From Algoriphagus resistens (GTDB lineage: Bacteria > Bacteroidota > Bacteroidia > Cytophagales > Cyclobacteriaceae): a DNA stretch of 64,000 nt. The position numbers and the translations under genes were made by a program. Below are positions 62,440 through 64,000 of this stretch, in pieces (the first letter of the stretch is position 1; each line of letters starts with the position of its first letter). The notes below the pieces were generated by a model, which worked only from the letters and a program-made list of their open reading frames with translations, had not been told where the DNA came from and searched no databases. Location of the stretch: contig NZ_LMXN01000005.1 of NCBI RefSeq assembly GCF_001442615.1, positions 62,001-126,000 on the forward strand. Direction: 5' to 3'.

Positions 62440-64000
62440 ATGATAAAGCTAGCAAGAACTATCCTTTTGACAGGAATTATCGGTTTGACGTCCGTGTGGT
62501 CAATCGCACAAACCCAGCAAAGAGGAGCTGTTACTGATCAGGAATTTGTGATCAGAAAAGACCGCGTACTCACTGTACCGGTTCAACCGCGGATGTATGA
62601 GAAGTTGCCTACATTGCCTAAACCAACAGGGTTGAATGAATATAATTATCTGGTTACAAGCTATCCGTTGAATCTGAAGCCCTTGGATCTGAAAGCTGAA
62701 CCTTCACAGAAAGTCTATACTCCTGAGCGATTGGATCTTTATCCAGGATACATACGGGCCGGTTATGGCAATTTTGATTCTCCACTTTTGGAAGCTAGGT
62801 ATATGGGTACTGAGATTGCGGATTTCAATTATTCTTTGCAATTGAACCATCAGAGTTTTAGAAAAGGCCCTGTGTTGGGTGAAGAATCTAAGGAATCACA
62901 TACTGATTTAGGGTTTGATGGCAGCTACTTCACGGATTTTGTTGAGGTATTTGGTGGGTTCAGTTGGAACCAGGATAGCTATCGGTTTTATGGCCTGGAT
63001 CCAACTTTCCTGGTGGATGAAAATGGTCAGTTTACAGGATTTGATGGAAATGTACTACAGGCCATCGAGGTGAAGGCCGGTATACGTGAGCTCGAAAAAG
63101 TGGGGCCTATATCTTACCAAGGACAGTTGAGCTATAGAAATTTCACGGATAGCTATCTGGTCAAAGAGAACCAAATTGGTGCAGAGGCAAGCTTGACGTT
63201 TAGACCAACAGATGACTGGGCTGGAAAAGTTGGGCTATCTTATTTTTCCACCAATCCCGAAGATCTGACCTATTCATTGAAGAGGACTTATTTTGCAGTC
63301 CGTCCTACAATTTCCTATAGATATGAAGCATTTAATTTCACTGCAGGTTTGAATCTGGTTTCAGAAAATGATTCTATAGAGAATAAATCAAGTGATTTTC
63401 ATGTCTTTCCAGTACTTAAAGCAAACTATCAGTTTGCAGAAGAGTTTGGCTTTTTCGGAGAGTTTTCCGGTGATGTACAGCGTAATACCTATTACAGTTT
63501 TGTTAATGAAAATCCTTATTTGGGGCCAAGTGATCAATTGCTAAACACAGTTCAGAATTACAAGATTGAAGGTGGGATAGAAGGTCAGTTTCAAGGTGCT
63601 TTCAGCTATAGGGCAGCAGCCAATGTGAGCCGCTATAATCAGATGCATTTCTTTGTGAACAGTTACACCAATAATCTGGTGACGACTGATTCAGCAAGGT
63701 TTAACCTAGTGTATGATGATAAAACCACGGTCTTAAACATCAATGCAGAACTGGGATATAAATTCTCGGATATGTATTCGCTAAATAGTAGGCTTGATCT
63801 ATATCAGTATGATCTGGGCACTCAGGCAGAGGCCTGGAATAGACCGATCTGGGAACTGAGAGTAAATAATCAGGTAACTCCAATTGAGCGATTGATCGTA
63901 CAGGCGAATCTTAATTTGATGGGTGGAATTAAAGCCCGCGGGACTGATTTGAGCGACACAACAGACCCGGGACCGTATGAGGTGGTCAAATTGAAAACAA
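62440..64000 (+). CDS. Outer-membrane beta-barrel protein (3' end cut by window)
   Basis: Starts 3 bp after the TPR gene and stays open to the right edge (520 codons visible). The first 23 residues are a signal peptide (M-I-K-L-A-R-T-I-L-L-T-G-I-I-G and so on, cleaved after S-I-A-Q). The mature part has a Pro-rich linker to about residue 90, then many amphipathic strands with aromatic ends (L-Y-P-G-Y-I-R-A-G-Y-G-N-F, Y-E-A-F-N-F-T-A-G-L-N-L-V), as in TonB-receptor-like barrels. No plug domain is seen. Probably the membrane partner of the TPR solenoid. Family not identified. Confidence 0.82.
   Translation, partial: MIKLARTILLTGIIGLTSVWSIAQTQQRGAVTDQEFVIRKDRVLTVPVQPRMYEKLPTLPKPTGLNEYNYLVTSYPLNLKPLDLKAEPSQKVYTPERLDLYPGYIRAGYGNFDSPLLEARYMGTEIADFNYSLQLNHQSFRKGPVLGEESKESHTDLGFDGSYFTDFVEVFGGFSWNQDSYRFYGLDPTFLVDENGQFTGFDGNVLQAIEVKAGIRELEKVGPISYQGQLSYRNFTDSYLVKENQIGAEASLTFRPTDDWAGKVGLSYFSTNPEDLTYSLKRTYFAVRPTISYRYEAFNFTAGLNLVSENDSIENKSSDFHVFPVLKANYQFAEEFGFFGEFSGDVQRNTYYSFVNENPYLGPSDQLLNTVQNYKIEGGIEGQFQGAFSYRAAANVSRYNQMHFFVNSYTNNLVTTDSARFNLVYDDKTTVLNINAELGYKFSDMYSLNSRLDLYQYDLGTQAEAWNRPIWELRVNNQVTPIERLIVQANLNLMGGIKARGTDLSDTTDPGPYEVVKLKT

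Noticed and set aside
1..64000. tRNA, rRNA, CRISPR array, prophage or integron
   Set aside because: No cloverleaf-like segment, regularly spaced repeats, phage structural genes or integrase was seen while reading both strands.

Overview
The window is chromosomal DNA of a Bacteroidota bacterium, most likely a Cyclobacteriaceae member close to Algoriphagus. The reasons are moderate GC, promoters of the TAnnTTTG type instead of the E. coli -10, many lipoproteins with an SC-type lipobox, a subtilase carrying a type IX secretion C-terminal domain, and families such as DUF2911, DUF6503 and DUF1080. This placement is inferred from gene content; there is no rRNA in the window.

Layout. Positions 1-11967 hold one long rightward gene train: a DUF547 protein cut by the left edge, an FAD/NAD oxidoreductase, a membrane 4Fe-4S protein, a processive GT2, a dolichyl-phosphate-mannose-synthase-like GT2, a lipoprotein, a GT-C mannosyltransferase-like protein, two DUF6503-type lipoproteins, an alpha/beta-hydrolase-OsmC fusion and a GH113-like hydrolase. 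Most junctions overlap or nearly touch. A probable structured small RNA with its own terminator follows (about 12032-12193). From 12259 to 28993 are secreted and periplasmic glycan or ester hydrolases (GH109, DUF1080, EEP-family phosphodiesterase, carboxylesterase, GH95) mixed with an AsmA-like protein, a PRC-barrel protein, a Pif1-like helicase, a Nudix-type regulator, a Qnr-like pentapeptide protein, a membrane-anchored nitrilase-like protein and a TlpA-type thioredoxin.

From 29293 to 47032 come Tex, an AAA ATPase with palindromes at its start, an FtsX-type ABC permease, a luciferase-like oxidoreductase, a 19-cysteine copper-storage protein behind a possible leader ORF, a TrpF-like protein lacking the catalytic Cys, a lipoprotein-subtilase pair, rpe, two exported proteins, gyrA and a TPR protein. 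From 47192 to the end are a PagL-like lipid A deacylase, a PIG-L deacetylase coupled through an unannotated 34-residue membrane ORF to a sodium/solute symporter, one complete IS701-type element (52793-54332, flanked by ATAG direct repeats), DUF2911, a D-2-hydroxyacid dehydrogenase with a tandem universal stress protein, a TPR protein, holA, and a 995-residue TPR protein followed by an outer-membrane protein cut by the right edge.

The best candidates for something undescribed are the 12-kb redox/polyprenol-sugar/lipoprotein gene train, the small RNA after it, the coupled deacetylase-micropeptide-symporter unit, and the catalytically dead TrpF-like protein. No tRNA, rRNA, CRISPR array or prophage was seen.
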